Assembly: GCA_947652605.1 (NCBI GenBank)
Contig: OX393581.1
Coordinates: 14,140,640-14,204,639, forward strand
Length of the DNA stretch: 64,000 bases
Reading direction: 5' to 3'
Origin: Elmis aenea
Taxonomy: Eukaryota; Arthropoda; Insecta; Coleoptera; Elmidae
Part shown: piece after piece, positions 46,401-56,960 of the stretch
Layout: each line of letters begins with the position of its first letter
Position numbering within the stretch: the first letter of the stretch is position 1
Notes under the pieces: model-generated
Database searches by the model: none
The model's input: the letters and a program-made list of their open reading frames with translations, nothing else
Told to the model about the DNA's origin: nothing
Position numbers and translations under genes: made by a program

Positions 46401-49400
46401 TTCATTAACACCTGAAAAATAAAAAAATCGAAAATGTAATTATGAACTTACACCAAGCAAAGCCGAATTAAACGTAAAAAGTAAACTGACAAAACTGTGC
46501 TAAGTTTTAACTGTTTTTTCTTCAAATCTGTGTAAATGGAATATATTTACTCTATGGAAGTGTTCCAGACATTTCTTAACAGAAGCTACTATGAAACTGC
46601 TTGCATGGTATTATACACACAGTTTGTTTAGTGTACAAGGAACAAAGTTAACATTGTAAGATTTAAAAGCTAATGTTTGCAAATATAATATTGATCAAAA
46701 ATGAATAATTTTGAATCAATTACAAAAGACCAAAATTTTTATTTTAAGGTTATTTTATTGTAAATCGTGTTAGCGTCTCATTAAAGACAACTTTTTTAAT
46801 TACGTTGCATTTAACTTTATTTTTGACTTTTAGTGCTCCTGAGGAACATTTTACAGAAGCAAGATCGCGTTTACAAGCCAATACTTTTTGTATTGTGGCA
46901 TTTGTGTTCACATATTAACGTTTACATATTTTAATATAATTCAATTATTATACGCAAAGTAATGCATAAATTATTTAAAGTTAAAAAAATTAAATTAAAA
47001 AATTATTTTGTTGCAAGTCATATACATTCAGGGATTCCTAGTAATGTGTGAAATATAACAACAATACCATCTTTTAAATTCTGACTTAATCAAACAACAT
47101 GTACAATAACAATATGTAATTTATGTCCCGGATTTTATTTTCAGATGCTTATGGGTAACTTTATGTCTTAATTATACAACAGTTATAGTCAAATCATGGC
47201 AGAAATATTGAAAACCATGATTGATCTTCGCGCTTGTAATTACATGATGAGAATACTGTCACAAACTTAAATGATATTTTACACCGATTTTGATTTGCCC
47301 GGCAAACTTATAATTAAATTAGTTTTGTGGTGCAGTTCTGCTTTATCAAAAGCAATTTAATTGTAGAAAAGACTTCATGAGAGACCTGCCTCTCTAATAT
47401 TGTGACATCAGTCCAGTGGCGTAGCTAGAAATATTGGACCCCAATGCAAAATTCACGTAAGGACCCCCACACCTGAACGCGGTATAAATATGATATTTTA
47501 ATTTTACCCTGCAGGTACACGTATTATTTACTAATTGGTCGTGGAAGAAAATTAATTATAATCAACTCACCGATTTTAAATTTTCTTGCAAAATCATTAT
47601 TATGAAGTTCTTTAAGTTCAATTTTTGATGCTACTTTATGTTCAATGGCCAACATAGCAAGATTGTTAAACCTGGATTGTCTAATTGAGTTTCTTATGTA
47701 ACCTTTTAAGATTTTTAATTTGCCTGTAGAGTAAAAAATACAATGAAAACGGTATATATTTCTAAAAAATCCCTTTCCAAGCAGGTGTATTTCGAAACAA
47801 GTAGTTCTGAAAATTGTCTTATAGACATATTTTCAATTAGATCTTTTTTTAATAATGATATTACGTGGATAAAATGCGCATCAAACTGTTCTGAGAAAAC
47901 TTCAGGGCATTTTTTTGTAAGTTGCAATTATTGCGCCAAAGTATATGGTTCTGACATATTTTTAATGTTTCTTAATTCAAGAAACCAAAGTAGTTTTTCA
48001 AGAAGTGCATTCCCTCAGAGCGTTTTTTAATTTGAACAGTTATCTTGTCAATTATATTATTAAAATATTAGCTGTAGTTCACTGTTGTCAAACCGATAAT
48101 CTAAAGCCAATTCATCAAAATGTCGTTTAGTAATACTTTGGTGTTTGATTTTTAATTTTACTCATAACTTTAAATAAAAGTAGACATATGAATACAAAAT
48201 TAAATGTTGTAATTTTTTTTAATGCAGAATGCTTCTTGTCTCTCTTTTTTGTTGATTGTAGATTGATTTCGAATTATGCCTTTAGTATATCGGAAAAACG
48301 TAGCTTTACAGCTAATATGGATTGCAATCTACTCGATCAGCAAAATGGGTTAGTTTTTTTAAAGAAACTTGTGACTCCATGGTAAATTTAAAAAAAAATC
48401 CACCTATTTATGCTATAAAAAAATATATTCTGAAGAGTAGCAAAAAATGTTGACTAAATTTAAATTATGACTTGCAGAATGCACATATTTCCCGTAGAGT
48501 TCAGATTACTTTTTGTTTTTTATAGTGTTTTTTTGGAGAGTTAACATACAGAGTTTATTACTGAGATTTATGGTCCCTTGTGTGGCTGGTCCCCAATGCT
48601 TTGGATACTCTTGCTATGTGGTAGTTACGCCACTATACATCAGTGACTATATATGTGAGATTAAATGACGCGACCCTACTCTTAATAAGGGTGATATCAA
48701 TAAATTAACCTTCAGTTGGTCAAAAGGTCGTTTTTAAATACTTCTGTTGTAATTTTGTGACATTTACTAAATTTTCTTTCAATTCATAAAACAATAAATG
48801 TACTTTATCGTCTCCCTCCGACATAATTTTCAATAACTCCGCAAGCGTGACTGCCAAAATTATTTTATTATTTTTGTGACTTCCGGTTTCACAAGTTATT
48901 AGTATTCCGCGTTTTAGGCAATTATTGGTGGAACGGGTTTTTTTAAAGTATGTATACTGCGGTCGGAAACCCACACCAACCGGAATTTTATTGCGAATTA
49001 TTTCCATCATAAAAAGTAAGTTCTTGGGCCAAGCGACTAGCGAAACGATGTGATGTGTGATTTGACAGGGATGTGACACTTTTGCGCAGATTTTAAATTG
49101 AATTGACGCAGAAAATTTAAATCATAAAGGATGCAGTGCCTTTTTTTACCGATAAAATTGGCAAAAACCAAAGCACCCACTTCAATTTTGTGAGTTTGGA
49201 CACTTACTACATCGCTTTAGTGGGTGCTCGGCTTAGGGAAAAGAGTTAAATACTCGAAATCTTTAAACACTAATAAATTTTCTGTTAAAAAAAAGTTTTT
49301 TTCGCAAAATTCAGTAACATTTACCTTAAAGCATTTTTCTTCTTTGACACTTAATTTTTTTAATATCGTTCCTTGGTCGGGGCCGGCTTTGAAATTTCCT

Positions 49401-49501
49401 TGATGGCCTGCTAACTGCACCCAAGGATAACGCTGTCTTTTGTACGTTTGGAAAAACGGAGTCCACTGGACAATATTCCGTAATTTTCTCCATCCCGACG
49501 G
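37166..49501 (-). CDS. IP3K: Inositol-1,4,5-trisphosphate 3-kinase, catalytic half (5 exons found, 5' end open)
   Basis: Exons 49501-49325, 46411-46208, 46110-45859, 42603-42532 and 37468-37166 (- strand) join in phase 0 throughout to 335 residues. The enzyme phosphorylates cytosolic Ins(1,4,5)P3 to Ins(1,3,4,5)P4 with ATP, damping calcium release. Evidence: [17 protein letters not shown] at the start, [14 protein letters not shown], the family motif PCVMDCKIG (99-107), [20 protein letters not shown], the SSLL box (239-242) and the metal-binding IDF (255-257). The catalytic domain is complete to the C-terminus, with a proline-rich tail of about 25 residues. The N-terminal regulatory region is not seen; it may lie on a short exon at 50884-50846 or beyond the window. 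Fly IP3K1 and IP3K2 cannot be told apart here. Confidence 0.95.
37984..38651 (-). mobile_element. hAT element remnant with transposase dimerisation domain
   Basis: Ends CAGGGGCGCGTTTAT and, inverted, CAGTGAAGCGTTTAT; subterminal GGGGCCCCTAGGCGC occurs at both ends. Inside, the - strand (about 38349-38164) reads without a stop through [19 protein letters not shown] and [11 protein letters not shown], the hAT C-terminal dimerisation signature. The rest of the transposase is deleted. No 8-bp duplication found. Lies in the last IP3K intron. Confidence 0.75.
38652..39199. other. IP3K intron DNA, no recognised feature
   Basis: AT-rich with a short GCGCAATT-type inverted segment near 39010-39035. 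Nothing else seen. Confidence 0.4.
39200..41330 (-). pseudogene. LINE ORF2 fragment split by a hAT insertion
   Basis: On the - strand, 41330-40363 contains RT motifs with frameshifts: [18 protein letters not shown], then [13 protein letters not shown], where the second catalytic Asp of FADD is Gly, and INLDKTKY with FKYLGCIIS. The frame runs to IGRSRD at the hAT target site. It resumes at 39288 as [19 protein letters not shown] before a stop near 39205. This copy is catalytically dead. It sits in the IP3K intron, sense to the gene. Confidence 0.8.
39289..40362. mobile_element. hAT element nested in the LINE, with 8-bp target duplication
   Basis: ATCTCTAC occurs at 39281-39288 and 40363-40370. 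Ends are TAGTGGGTGC and, inverted, GAGTGGGTCC. Both subterminal regions are dense in CCCGGGA motifs. The interior is AT-rich, with no clear transposase. LINE sequence on both sides dates this insertion after the LINE. Confidence 0.82.
41595..42060. repeat. Possible piggyBac-like terminal region
   Basis: TTAACCCTGCATTACTCACG at 41595 looks like a piggyBac end (TTAA plus CCCT). GCGTGGCGTCTAGAAGACT (about 41639) and GCGTGGCGTCTGGGAGACT (about 42017) are direct repeats. A matching opposite end with TTAA was not found. Confidence 0.3.
42532..42603 (-). CDS. IP3K: IP3K exon d (24 codons)
   Basis: [20 protein letters not shown] then NTHE, between acceptor TTTTCAG|CCT and donor GAG|GTAAGT. Matches the helix that precedes the SSLL box in this family. 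Too short to appear as a long ORF; found by splice logic. Confidence 0.92.
42923..43010. mobile_element. hAT MITE end remnant
   Basis: CAGCGTTTCCCAAATTAAGG with GGTCCACGGACCCTGGGG is the same type as the complete MITE at 56740-56952. The right end is not found. Confidence 0.5.
43490..43860. repeat. GCTCC-rich inverted low-complexity element
   Basis: Runs of GCTCC/GCTCCA at about 43495-43520 and a denser block at 43735-43852 flank an AT-rich middle. This type of GCTCC array forms the subterminal regions of some hAT elements; target duplication not identified. Confidence 0.45.
44176..45213. mobile_element. Family E MITE, copy 3, fold-back form
   Basis: Starts CAGGGTTGTTCAAATTCGAT after TA 44174-44175. 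The first half matches the other family E copies. The second half from about 44880 is their inverse (AACTTTTTAACGGCGAGCG), ending near CAAAAAACTGCAC without the terminal 90 bp. Lies in the IP3K intron between exons c and d. Confidence 0.7.
45217..45858. other. IP3K intron DNA with a possible hAT coding relic
   Basis: On the - strand at about 45604, ATG opens [13 protein letters not shown], similar to the Lys-rich start of some hAT transposases. It soon breaks; an alternative frame stays open to 45362 without recognised motifs. Confidence 0.3.
45859..46110 (-). CDS. IP3K: IP3K exon c
   Basis: 84 codons, [18 protein letters not shown] to DGFPHAI. Acceptor ATTTCAG|GAT, donor ATT|GTAAGT. Separated from exon b by only 97 bp. 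Holds the highly conserved [11 protein letters not shown] and TLGFRIEGI blocks. Confidence 0.96.
46208..46411 (-). CDS. IP3K: IP3K exon b
   Basis: 68 codons, [16 protein letters not shown] to KPKLRK. Acceptor TTTTCAG|GTG, donor AAG|GTAACT. Includes the PxxxDxKxG substrate/ATP-site motif as PCVMDCKIG. Confidence 0.96.
46412..47412. other. IP3K intron DNA, nothing recognised
   Basis: AT-rich, no element ends or conserved frames seen. Confidence 0.45.
47413..48636 (-). mobile_element. hAT element with residual transposase sequence
   Basis: Ends (C)CAGTGGCGTAGCTAG and, inverted, (A)TAGTGGCGTAACTAC. ACATCAGT at 47405-47412 and 48637-48644 is an 8-bp direct duplication. The - strand near 47712-47548 reads [20 protein letters not shown] then [20 protein letters not shown], the hAT dimerisation domain. 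Further - strand segments up to 47927 fit the adjoining transposase with frame breaks. Inserted in the IP3K intron between exons a and b. Confidence 0.8.
48720..49010 (-). CDS. Unidentified 96-residue ORF inside the IP3K intron
   Basis: ATG at 49010 opens [15 protein letters not shown]..., stop TGA at 48722-48720. The first half has balanced codons (CCG, GGT, TGC, CGC) unlike the AT-rich intron, and includes [19 protein letters not shown] and [14 protein letters not shown] do not recognise the protein. GILITC and EGDD weakly recall the start of THUMPD1-like proteins, but that is only a by-eye resemblance. It could be a nested gene on the same strand, a retrocopy fragment, an alternative exon, or chance. 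Confidence 0.35.
   Translation of the reverse strand: MMEIIRNKIPVGVGFRPQYTYFKKTRSTNNCLKRGILITCETGSHKNNKIILAVTLAELLKIMSEGDDKVHLLFYELKENLVNVTKLQQKYLKTTF
49325..49501 (-). CDS. IP3K: IP3K exon a
   Basis: 59 codons beginning [13 protein letters not shown] and ending EEKCFK. Acceptor TTTTTTAG after a long T run (AG at 49503-49502), donor AAG|GTAAAT (GT at 49324-49323). Contains the conserved entry to the kinase domain ([11 protein letters not shown]). Confidence 0.93.
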
Positions 49502-49765
49502 CTAAAAAATAAAAAAAAAAAAAATTAATACACATATAATACAACCACAGATTCTGCACCTCAAATATCATTGAATAATAGGAACAAAAGCCTATGCAAT
49601 GGACGCGAAGTTGTATTTTACGGAGATGAAATAATTTTTAATTTTGGAAACTTCCGGTTTGAGTTAAGGGACAAAACTAAAAACAGTTTCCGTATGGGTT
49701 ACAAAAAATTAAGCAGTTTAGGGCTTGTTTTCCCTTTAAGCGCTGGCCCTATACACATACATCTA

Positions 49766-50826
49766 CAGCGTCATTCAAAAAGTATGCAACAAATGGAAAA
49801 AAATTTATTATCAATTTCTTAAAAAAACAATTCTTAATAAGAGTTGGTGCATGTCTTAAAAATAATTTTAAAATGAAAAAAAGTTCAATAAAAAATCATG
49901 GCACACTAGATTTAAGCGATTTTAGAAATATTCGCAGGAATAAAATGATGCCCTTATTTTAACAGGTACTACAAAAATAGTTCACAGGAAAAAGTTGTTT
50001 AGAATTAGGTACTAAATAATACAAATTACAAAATTTTATGATAAATGTCCAATTTTTATTTTTATAGTTATTTTAACATTTAAAAAGTATGCAATAAACG
50101 AAAAAGTTTTTTATTATCGACCTCAAAATAATTTATTTCTGATAAAACTTGGTACGTCAATTAAAACTTATGTTAAGATACAACAAAGTTCCATTAAAAA
50201 TCATATGACACTTGATTTTAGTGATTTTAGAAATCAAATATCCAAAAGTACGCACTACAAAAATAAAAATAAAAAATTTAATGTCAAATTTTATACCATG
50301 ACATATTTTTTAATTTTAAACAACTTTTTTTTATAAACGTTTTTTGTAACTCTTGAAATAAAGGCACTTAACTCCTGCGAATATTTCTAAAATCGCTAAA
50401 ATCTAGTGTGCTTAGTATTTTTATTTAATTTTTTTTTCATCTTAAAAATAGTTTTAGGTCATGTACCACCTTTTATCAAGAATAAAAGTTTCTGAGAAAT
50501 CTATAATAAAAAACTTCTACATTTGTTGCATACTTTTAAGTGTTTAAATTACCATATATAAAAATTGGGCATTTACCATAAAATTTTGTAATCGGTATTA
50601 TTTTGTTATTCTTAACAACTTTTTCCTATGAACTGTTTTTGTACCTGTTAAAATAAGGGCATTTTACTCTTGCGAATATTTCTAAAAACGCTAATATCTA
50701 GTGTGCTAAAAATTTTTATTCATTATTTTCTTAAAATTAGTGTAAGGCTACGCAGTACGCATCATCTTTTATTAGCAATAAAATTTTTTGAGAAAAAGAT
50801 AATAAAAATCTTTTAGAATGACGCTG
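49766..50826. mobile_element. Family F fold-back MITE, complete copy
   Basis: Ends CAGCGTCATTCAAAAAGTAT and, inverted, CAGCGTCATTCTAAAAGATT; TA at 49764-49765 and 50827-50828. Several internal inverted repeats share TCTTGCGAATATTTCTAAAA. 1061 bp. It ends 20 bp from the candidate IP3K first exon. Confidence 0.82.
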
Positions 50827-50845
50827 TATACTGTACAAAAAATAC

Positions 50846-50884
50846 CTCGTGTTTAGTAATTTTTCCAGAAATCCTAACTCCCAT
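50846..50884 (-). CDS. IP3K: Candidate alternative first exon of IP3K (13 codons)
   Basis: On the - strand, ATG at 50884 reads MGVRISGKITKHE and meets a donor GAG|GTATTT. The phase is 0, matching exon a, so the join MGVRISGKITKHE-PSGWRKL stays open. Gly2 and Ser6 fit the N-myristoylation consensus MGxxxS. Context at -3 is T, which is weak. The surrounding 50830-51430 is unique-looking DNA between repeats. Confidence 0.35.
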
Positions 50885-51815
50885 TAATGAAGCAAACTTC
50901 TTAAAACTAAAGTACTAAAAGGATCGCAGCACAAGAAACACACTAAAAAACAATTATAAACCAATTTGTGAACGACATACAATTACCGCAGTAATAGACC
51001 TGACAAGACCTTATCAAACCGATAATGAACTTAAAATTTGACGTCAATGCAAGAGAAAGAAAGCATAACAATCTTGTATTTCCGCGAGAAACGGAAACCA
51101 ATTATCCGGAAAGTTCCACACTTTTATAATACACAAGCCTACGTTTAAAGTAGAATTGCATTGGTTCCGATAAAAAGCGGTACGATTTTACGTGAAAAAA
51201 ACGCAAATGAAAATGGCAGACACCTCGCTTCGTTAGGAAACCACAAAAATTCATTATTCCGTTGACTCAACAAAGCATTAATGGACTGTAAACATGTTTT
51301 CTGAGAAAAATAAATAAAATACAATCGCGCACCTACCAAACGAACAATTTATTTGCAACAGGAAACCACATTAAGTGCTGATAAATCAAGTCTGCTCTAA
51401 TTTACATTTCTCAACTGGAAGGAAACAAAATTTTAAATGCAACTTCGCAATTGTAACTATTTGTAAAACGCAGTTATGGCAATGTAAATTAGTAAATTAC
51501 TATTTTATTTGGACATATTTTAGAAAGATTGCTCTGTTAAGGTAAAACTCAAAAATATACACTAGGATATTCAACAAACGGACTTTTTGGTTTTGTTTAA
51601 GTTGCTTGATCTACACAAAATTTCTCTTTACAGTTACCACTTTTGCTTTTAAATACTTTTTCTCAATAAAACGGTTTTTAGCATTTACAAATCTTGTATC
51701 TGTATATCAACCGGCAAGTTTCAACTATACGCAGCTTATAAAATCAAAAAACTACATTACCATGAATTTGTTCAAAGGCAACACGCCCTGCCTAGACACG
51801 ACCCCAAATATAATA
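50885..51815. other. Unique DNA upstream of the candidate IP3K first exon
   Basis: Contains TGACGTCA at 51039-51046, a perfect CRE-type palindrome, and on the - strand a TATAAT-like motif near 50958. This could be an IP3K promoter region. Otherwise no gene recognised. Confidence 0.35.
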
Positions 51816-52254
51816 TAATAGTTATTTATGTATCAAGGCCAAAAAGTACGTTTTGGCCGAGGTGCATATTACATTTTTTGTGCGATATGGTTAAAAACAA
51901 TTAAAATTTTTAGTATTTTTCAAAAATATAGGTTAGAAACTACGTGACATTCTGTCACTGACAGATGACGGCGTATGCTGTTAGCTTTAATGCAAATTTA
52001 CGCTGTAGCGGCCGAAAAAGTAACTTTTACGGCCGTTGCTAAGGAGAGGGCCGGTAATGCAGTACATACGCCGTCATCTGTCAGTGACAGAATGTCACGT
52101 AGTTTCTAACCTATAATTTTGAAAATTACTAAAAATTTAAATTGTTTTTAATTCGATCGCACAAAAAATGTAATATGCACCTCGGCCAAAACGTACTTTT
52201 TCGGCCTTGTCTCTTTGCTGACACTTTTTGGCCTTGATACATAAATAACTATTA
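51816..52254. mobile_element. Family K fold-back element, complete
   Basis: The ends TAATAGTTATTTATGTATCA and its inverse frame arms of about 200 bp. The arms include GTGACATTCTGTCACTGACA and TGACGGCGTA with their inverses, and pair closely except for a GC-rich centre (GCGGCCG...GGCCGTTGC) near 52010-52050. Terminal repeat is AT-rich; the target duplication cannot be separated from it. A partial copy lies at 29405. Confidence 0.7.
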
Positions 52255-53706
52255 TTTACATACAAGTAATGAAAAAGCGTCAGTCTGTTTCTGGTGCCCT
52301 ATGATTTGAAGTTCTCTCACCATTGTTCGAAACTTTTGTACATCTCAATTTACAAATAATGAAACGAATGTTATCGCTATGCAGCGATTGGTTAATCTAG
52401 AAAGGGATTTATACCTCAAATCAAATGTTCGCTATAGAACGAAAGTGAAAAATCCCTTTTACAATAGGATTTAAAACTGCATGGAATTTAATGCCTAAAA
52501 TAAATAAAATGTTTCATAATTTTATTGAATGGTTGGTACCCTATCATAAATTTTATTACTTAGAATTTCTGTCGTTACAAGGGGGCGTGTTTTCAGTGTA
52601 GTCAGGTCGACTAGCCCGTTTTAACTTTCAACTCCAATTCCTTTTTTTTTAAATGAATATTTATGAAATTAATAGGTCTAGCGCCGGTATTGATTATTGT
52701 ATCTACTGATTCTTCATTACCCCCAAGATTTTCATTTTAACCCCTACCCCATTTGGGTTGACTTAAACTGCCGTCCCAAAAAAAGTGCCGCCCGAGGCCC
52801 GGGGCGAACCACCCCCCTCCCCCGCAAGGGGGTTGCTGCGCCACTGTGCCTTATCAAGAAAATATCTCACCTTTTGTAGTACTATGGTTCTAAAAACACG
52901 TTCAATAGGTCCTAAAAGACTACAGAAGACTAAGTATAAGTTACCGCTTAAAATTTTTGTGTGACTTACAATATTGATAATCAGTATAGTAAGGTAATTG
53001 ATGTTAGTGAGCTTGTCTTAAATACATAATCATTCCTTTACGTAGCTTGTTATAAAGTTTATGAACTGTTGGTAATTTTAATCTGGTTTAATTCAAATTA
53101 ACGTACTTTTTGTAAGAGGCGATTGGGTTTAAAAATTTGACAGTCCTAATAGTTACTACGTCAAGTTGTAAAGAACCAAATAAATTTATTTGTGTATATT
53201 CGATTTTAAAAAAATAAACTTTTTAATTAAATTTATGAACCATAAATCTGCCTATCCTTGCAAATAACTAAATTATTATGCAATATTAAAATAAACAGTG
53301 CAAGCCTATCTTAAAGGTGAGATTAGATATTTAGTTACTTGACGTCAATTCGAATGATATGTATTACAACAGCAAAAACGTATTTTTATAGGAAGCGAAT
53401 CAAATGTTTCCACAAAGCTTATGAAACACGATATATTTACGTAAAACGCAAAGCGTATCTGCTATACTTAAAACGAATCAATTTAATTTAAAGTGTGACG
53501 GTATGATGGCAGTTTTGATTGTTTATTTGTTTGCAAGACAAAACCACGTTTCAAATGGATTTCTGTTTCCTGTAATATACAAATAGCTGTAACTTCCTGT
53601 CGACGTTACGCGTAATTTAATGTACTGTAATTTTATTGTAAATGTTTTTCAAAAGTTTTTTACGGTTTGTTTAAATTGGCTAATACCGGGCTAATCTCTA
53701 ATTCTA
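52255..53706. other. Non-coding DNA with a hAT MITE end
   Basis: About 52753-52845 holds GCCGCCCGAGGCCCGGGGCG and ends GGTTGCTGCGCCACTG, the subterminal and terminal type of a hAT MITE; its partner end was not found. The rest is AT-rich without genes. Confidence 0.4.
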
Positions 53707-53999
53707 CAGGGTGTGGCCAAGCTAACGTATTTTTCCAAAAGAGTCTTATCAAAAAAATGCCTGTAGAACGTCAAAATTATATTTGTTTATTTTCATAAAC
53801 AAGTGAGATATGGTCATAAAACGAAAAGTCGAAAAATCGAGTTATCGGTGATAACTCGAAAACAAAAGACGATAATCAATTTTAGTTTTTACCATTAACT
53901 TTTTCTCGAAAAAAAAATATGAAAAAGTGAGGCCCGTTTTTCGACACTTCTTATAGTTACCGAGATTCCTTATGAAAACATCGAAATTTGCCCACCCTG
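53707..53999. mobile_element. Family J TA-type MITE
   Basis: Ends CAGGGTGTGGCCAAGC and, inverted, CAGGGTGGGCAAATTTC; TA at 53705-53706 and 54000-54001. Inner inverted segments (CGAGTTATC...GATAACTCG) at about 53838-53861. 293 bp. Confidence 0.75.
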
Positions 54000-54001
54000 T
54001 A

Positions 54002-55442
54002 CTCTATTATATTTTTTATTTATTTCTTGAAATCTGTACAAAATTTCGGAATTCAAACAAAATGTTTTAACACTATTTGTCGTTAAATTTGCATCCCTAA
54101 ATGCATTATTACAAAACTAAGCAAAACTTTAGCCAAACGAATAAGAATTTGTGATTGTCAACGAGACTTGTTCCAGATGACGCTACGATCAAAGAAATCT
54201 ACATTATTGCGACTATTTTATTAAATATTATGTATTTGTCTCCACAGACTTGGAAAGGTAAAAATTCTGTGGCTGTTTGTTGCAATTTATACAACATTCT
54301 GCAATGGAAATGCAGCAAAAATAACATCCTGAAGTCACATTGGATCAGAAACTAATATCGTTATGTTAAACGAATACAGCACAATATTTTGTACCCTTAA
54401 AAAATCGGGGGTGGCTTTTAGTAAATAATTAAAATTTCTTAAGGCCAACACTATCAAACCAAGCTAGGTTAGTACATAATACATTTCTATCTTTGTTTTT
54501 TTACAATTTTTTTGACGGAGATTAGTCATGGAAATGTAACTATAATTTAATGCTGGTCAGTGTTGTATTAGTTAAAATAATGTAAAAATAAGGCGATTGA
54601 AAGCAGATTTTCTAGTATGAGCTAAAGATACTCAATTTTTATATTTAATATTGGCCACCTCAATTATCTTCCATTATTTAACAAAACACAAAATTTAACA
54701 CATTTTGCTGATTGTGTTAATACTGTGAATAAAAGTAAATCTGATTTTATAGTAAATTTTGTAAAAACAAGAGGTCAAAAAGAGTAAACTTACCCACATT
54801 AACATGTACACAAATACTTATTTATTACAAGAAATATCGATCGGATGACACGGAAAAAATTCACAACGCAATAATCAAAAACTAAGACAGAAAAGAAGGC
54901 ATCTACTGTCGGCTCAGTGATACGAACAATAATAAAGAAATAAAAAAGAATCCGCAGATTATAAATACCTATAACTCCATTTAGATAAACAAACATCAAT
55001 TCAACAAGAACTAACACACTTCTGGATACTGTATTTTTCACTTAATATACTTGTAAGAATAGCGTAAATATGCCATGCGATCTATTTTTATATAAAATGG
55101 CTTAGTTTCTAAAAATTAAAACTTCTCTAGTACCTGCAAGCAAAAATAATAAAGCAATTATATAACGAAACGAGTACATAATCAAAGTAGTCAAAAGAGG
55201 CGAGTGAACTGCAAAATTGCCTTAAAACGATTCATCATGTAAGGCTATTATAAAAATTACCGTAAGACATTTTTTTACAATGTCTTTATACTGTGGTTAA
55301 TAAAGAAATATGAACACAGATTGGTATTTTTTGGATTTCTATAGACTTACTACGTTACGTCTATTGTTTTATTGTTTGACTATCTGCAAGGTATGAATGA
55401 TCCTTGCAAAACTTGATTTTGTGGTTTCATAAGTTTCTGTCC
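54002..55442. other. AT-rich non-coding DNA
   Basis: Open frames are short and hydrophobic without recognised motifs. No element ends seen. Confidence 0.45.
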
Positions 55443-55895
55443 TATATGGACTAGGGTTCCTCAGGTTGTCACAACAATATTTTGCTTGTCCCGGGATTCC
55501 GGGAAGAAATTAGTCTACTTCCCGTATTTCCCGGGATCTCGGGAAGTAATACGTTATATCAATATTTTGGAATAAATGACCCGAAAAGGAAGGGAGCGCT
55601 TTATTACTTAAAAACAACCCCAAGTTATATAATGTAATACATTTTGCTCCATGATTATTATAAATAATTAAATAATATTGGTGAGAGAAACACACATTTG
55701 GGAAATATGACCTTTCTTTTGCAGTTTCATATTTATGAACACAATAACATAATTTTTACAATGATTTTTTGTAATGTGATTTAAGAAAACAAAGGTGATC
55801 TGTGCTTCAGTCAATTAGTCTTTTTCTTAATTTATTAACAAAAAGTTCTGCTGCATAAAATGCTCTCCAAGTCTCTATTGATGTAGGTAAAATTG
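55443..55895. mobile_element. hAT-like element copy 2 (CCCGGGA-rich), left end preserved
   Basis: Begins near CTAGGGTTCCTCAGGTTG with CCCGGGATT motifs, then follows copy 1 (29990-30733) for over 400 bp until about 55890. The right end is missing. Confidence 0.55.
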
Positions 55896-56107
55896 TCTTG
55901 AGATAAATTATGTTTTGCAATAAAAAAAATAATTTTTGCTATAAATAGTTCACTAGGTTTTTGCTATAAAATTATAATTGTTTAATATAAAATTTAATGT
56001 ATGTGCTATAAATAAATATTTTTATTTGCTATAAAAAAAAATACAAACTTCATAAAAAGTACAATCTTTGCAATACATAACAATACGGACCTCAGTGTGA
56101 TTCAGGT

Positions 56108-56620
56108 ATTCGTTTAGTGTTCAAGTCTGAAAACAGTGAAGTTTCTTTATATCGATCTAATCTTCCACATGATCACAATGAGCTTTCAAACTTATCTAAA
56201 CATAAGTTAAGTGATGCCATTCAAAGTGAAATCAAAAAACTATTTGAAGACGATACTAGAATTAAACAAAACAAAAATTAGACCGAAAAAAAGATTTTGG
56301 AATACGTTGTACCTGAAGATGATATTAAGCCATTTATTGTCGCCTATGAGATTTGTTACGATAATAAAGAATTTAGAATTTTTATGTCGTCAAAAAAGCT
56401 TTTAAAACATGCATTACTGTTTGAACATATACATGCAGATGCAACATATAAACTAAATTGGGACGGATTTTCCGTCCTTGTGATAGGTACAAGTGATTGT
56501 TATCGATCTTTCCATAGTTTTGGAATTGCAGTTTGTAGTTCAGAAACAACAGGAGACTTTAGATTCGTCTTTAGCTCCTTAAAGAATGGCATTACCAAAA
56601 TACTTAAAAACCTGACCTAA
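56108..56620 (+). pseudogene. MULE (Mutator-like) transposase fragment
   Basis: One + frame of 171 codons with an internal TAG at 56279-56281. It ends with HADATYKLNWDGFSVLVIG then SFHSFGIAVCSSETTGDFRF. This is the MULE transposase core around the first catalytic Asp (in DATYK). Upstream, TEKKILEYVVPEDDIKPF fits the N-terminal side. The remaining catalytic region is absent, so it is a dead fragment. Terminal repeats were not found. Confidence 0.8.
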
Positions 56621-56739
56621 CGTGACCTAACCTGACCTGACCTTATATTTTTTTATTGGAAAAAATAAAAATATTCACTGATTATTCCATTTTTAAAGTA
56701 AATTTCATTATTTTTATAGTCTTTATTAATTATGTATAG

Positions 56740-56952
56740 CAGTGTTTTTCAAACTTTTTACTCTGAGGACCCTTTCCAATATTAAAAGCTTACAGAGAAC
56801 CCAATAAATTGCTTAGTAGACAGTATTTTGTTTTTAATCCGCCTGGCAAATAGATTAGAATGATTTTCGAACATAATAAAAGACTCAGAGAACCCCATCA
56901 GGAGGATTCAGGGACCCCCAGGGGTCCGCGGACAACACTTTGAGAAACACTG
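56740..56952. mobile_element. hAT MITE with near-perfect 8-bp duplication
   Basis: Ends CAGTGTTTTTCAAACTTTTT and, inverted, CAGTGTTTCTCAAAGTGTTG. Flanks ATGTATAG (56732-56739) and GTGTATAG (56953-56960). The right part contains GGGGTCCGCGGAC. 213 bp. Related ends at 11811 and 42923. Confidence 0.78.
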
Positions 56953-56960
56953 GTGTATAG

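Noticed and set aside
47743..48030. + strand open frame of 95 codons
   Set aside because: Lies opposite the hAT transposase remnant read on the - strand; no motif of its own.
54799..55041. - strand hydrophobic ORF as an upstream IP3K or membrane-protein exon
   Set aside because: No conserved motif and AT-driven composition; no splice arrangement links it convincingly to exon a.
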